A stretch of DNA of 6,145 nucleotides from contig JASHPP010000691.1 of NCBI GenBank assembly GCA_030038035.1, positions 1-6,145 of the forward strand, in the 5' to 3' direction. This DNA comes from Trebonia sp. Its GTDB lineage: Bacteria > Actinomycetota > Actinomycetes > Streptosporangiales > Streptosporangiaceae. Positions within the stretch are counted from its first letter, which is position 1, and every line of letters starts with the position of its first letter. This document shows, one piece after another, positions 5,079 to 6,145 of the stretch. A model generated the notes under the pieces. That model ran no database searches. It was not told the DNA's origin and was given only the letters and a program-made list of their open reading frames with translations. The position numbers were made by a program, and so were the translations under genes.

Positions 5079-6112
5079 CCTCGCAACGGCGCGGTGCCGG
5101 GCTCACCCCGATGGAGACCCGGCGGGATGTCATCGTCCGGACCGCGGTACTCGCCGACGAGCTGGGGTACGAGATCTTCGCGGTGCCCGAGGGCTGGGGA
5201 CTGGACTCGACCCCGGTGCTGACCGAGATCGCGCTCCGCACGGCCAGGATCCACCTCGTCTCCGGCGTCCTGTCGGTCTGGGGACGCACCCCGGCCACGC
5301 TGGCGATGACCGCCGCCACTTTGTACCAGGTCTGCGGCGGACGGTACCTGCTGGGCCTGGGCGCCAGCACCAAAGCCCTGGCGGAGGGGTTCCACGACAC
5401 CGCGTTCGAGCACCCCGCCGCCAAGCTGCGCGACGCCGTGACCAAGGTCCGTGCGCTGCTGGCCGGCCAGCCCGCCCAGCCTAGCCGCGTCCCGGCCGAA
5501 CGCCCGCTGCGCCTGGGCCAGCCACCCGCCCCCGACCTGCCCATCTGGGTCGCCGCGCTGGGCCAGCACACCACCCGGGTCGCCGCCGAACTCGGCGACG
5601 GCTGGATCCCCGCGCTGGTGGCCCGCGACCGCCTCCCCGGCTGGGCAGCCCACCTCACCCAGCTGCGCGACGCCGCAGCCCCCCGCGCGCGACCCCTCAC
5701 GGTGGCCGCCGGGCCCATCACCGCCGCTGACCACAACGCCGCCACGGCCCGCGACATCACCGCGGCCTGCACCGCCTGGTACCTGAGCGCCATGGGCGAG
5801 GTCTACGCCCGGTCCCTATCCAGCCAGGGCTATGCCGCCCAGGTCCAGGCGATCATCGCCGCGAACCCGCGCCCAAGCCCGCGAACAGGGACCATCCCAC
5901 CCAGCGCCCAGGTCATCCTCGACCAGCTCGCCGCCTACGGCACCGCAGATCAGGTCCGCGAGCAACTCAAGCCATGGGACCACGCCGCGGACATCGCCAC
6001 CATCCTGCTGCCACCAGGCATGCCCTGGCCCAGCATCGAAGCAACCCTCCAGGCCGCAGCACCAACCGCCCAGCCGGGACGCCCCAGGAACCCGGCGGCC
6101 AAACATCTTTAG
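5075..6112 (+). CDS. LLM-class flavin/F420-dependent oxidoreductase
   Basis: The gene encodes 345 aa, the usual size for luciferase-like TIM-barrel oxidoreductases, which use FMN or, in many actinomycete members, coenzyme F420. Visible signatures are GLTPMETRRDVIVRTAVLAD (9-28), beta-2 YEIFAVPEGWG (32-42), IHLVSGVLSVWGRTPATLA (59-77), the GGRYLLGLGAS cofactor-loop region (88-98), LPIWVAALGQHTTRVAAELG (155-174) with GDGWIP, and a C-terminal YGTADQVREQL (288-298). The TIM-barrel start and end are both present, so the gene appears complete. The GTG start overlaps the upstream TGA (GTGA at 5075-5078), and GGGGGAG lies 4 nt before it. The frame is open upstream to 5024, but that part lies within the hotdog gene and is not used. 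Cytoplasmic. Substrate and exact cofactor cannot be assigned from sequence; pairing with a thioesterase-like protein suggests oxidation or reduction of an acyl-type metabolite (inference). Confidence 0.88.
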   Translation: MTSQRRGAGLTPMETRRDVIVRTAVLADELGYEIFAVPEGWGLDSTPVLTEIALRTARIHLVSGVLSVWGRTPATLAMTAATLYQVCGGRYLLGLGASTKALAEGFHDTAFEHPAAKLRDAVTKVRALLAGQPAQPSRVPAERPLRLGQPPAPDLPIWVAALGQHTTRVAAELGDGWIPALVARDRLPGWAAHLTQLRDAAAPRARPLTVAAGPITAADHNAATARDITAACTAWYLSAMGEVYARSLSSQGYAAQVQAIIAANPRPSPRTGTIPPSAQVILDQLAAYGTADQVREQLKPWDHAADIATILLPPGMPWPSIEATLQAAAPTAQPGRPRNPAAKHL

Positions 6113-6145
6113 GCAGCGCGGCGCTCAGGACAATGCTCAATAACC

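Noticed and set aside
4622..5734. 370-codon minus-strand open frame (and an overlapping 276-codon one) opposite the hotdog and LLM genes
   Set aside because: They are Gly/Arg/Ala/Ser-rich shadows with no motif, while the plus strand has two recognisable families in coupled arrangement.

Overview
The window is GC-rich DNA. Hand counts give about 72-77% GC in sampled parts of the right-hand genes and about 64% in the purC-like part on the left. High GC, GTG starts, apparent leaderless promoters, a luciferase-like (LLM) oxidoreductase and a LuxR-type regulator with an alpha/beta-hydrolase domain all point to a high-GC actinomycete. The genus cannot be read from the sequence. All identifications rest on motif recognition by eye, with no database search.

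Layout, left to right. (1) Positions 1-282, plus strand: the 3' end of an unrecognised gene cut by the window edge. It overlaps by 8 bp the convergent stop of the next gene. (2) Positions 275-1651, minus strand: the most unusual gene here, a single 458-codon frame in which a complete MerR-type DNA-binding domain with coiled coil runs into a full-length SAICAR synthetase (PurC-like) domain. A textbook MerR-type promoter (-35 TTGACT, 19-bp spacer carrying a dyad, -10 GATACT) lies directly upstream, so close that the GTG start would be leaderless. Two internal ATG codons at the domain junction carry good Shine-Dalgarno sequences and could also produce a free enzyme. (3) Positions 1764-2237 minus and 2349-2897 plus: a divergent marR / yceI-type pair around an AT-rich control region with a 17-bp imperfect palindrome. 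(4) Positions 3148-4143 plus: a one-component regulator with an N-terminal alpha/beta-hydrolase domain and a C-terminal LuxR helix-turn-helix. (5) Positions 4266-5078 and 5075-6112, plus: a two-gene operon with a 4-bp stop/start overlap, encoding a tandem hotdog (thioesterase-like) protein and an LLM-class flavin/F420 oxidoreductase. Its leader carries two perfect 12-bp direct repeats and a leaderless-type -10.

Inferred logic. The MerR-PurC protein probably regulates its own promoter, with the enzyme domain as possible ligand sensor. MarR probably represses the yceI-type gene and itself. The hydrolase-LuxR protein probably controls the hotdog-LLM operon through the repeats, forming a small sensor-plus-enzymes unit that may act on an ester, lactone or acyl-thioester compound. 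The control links come from DNA architecture and gene position, not from experiment. No tRNA, rRNA, CRISPR array, transposase or attachment site was seen.
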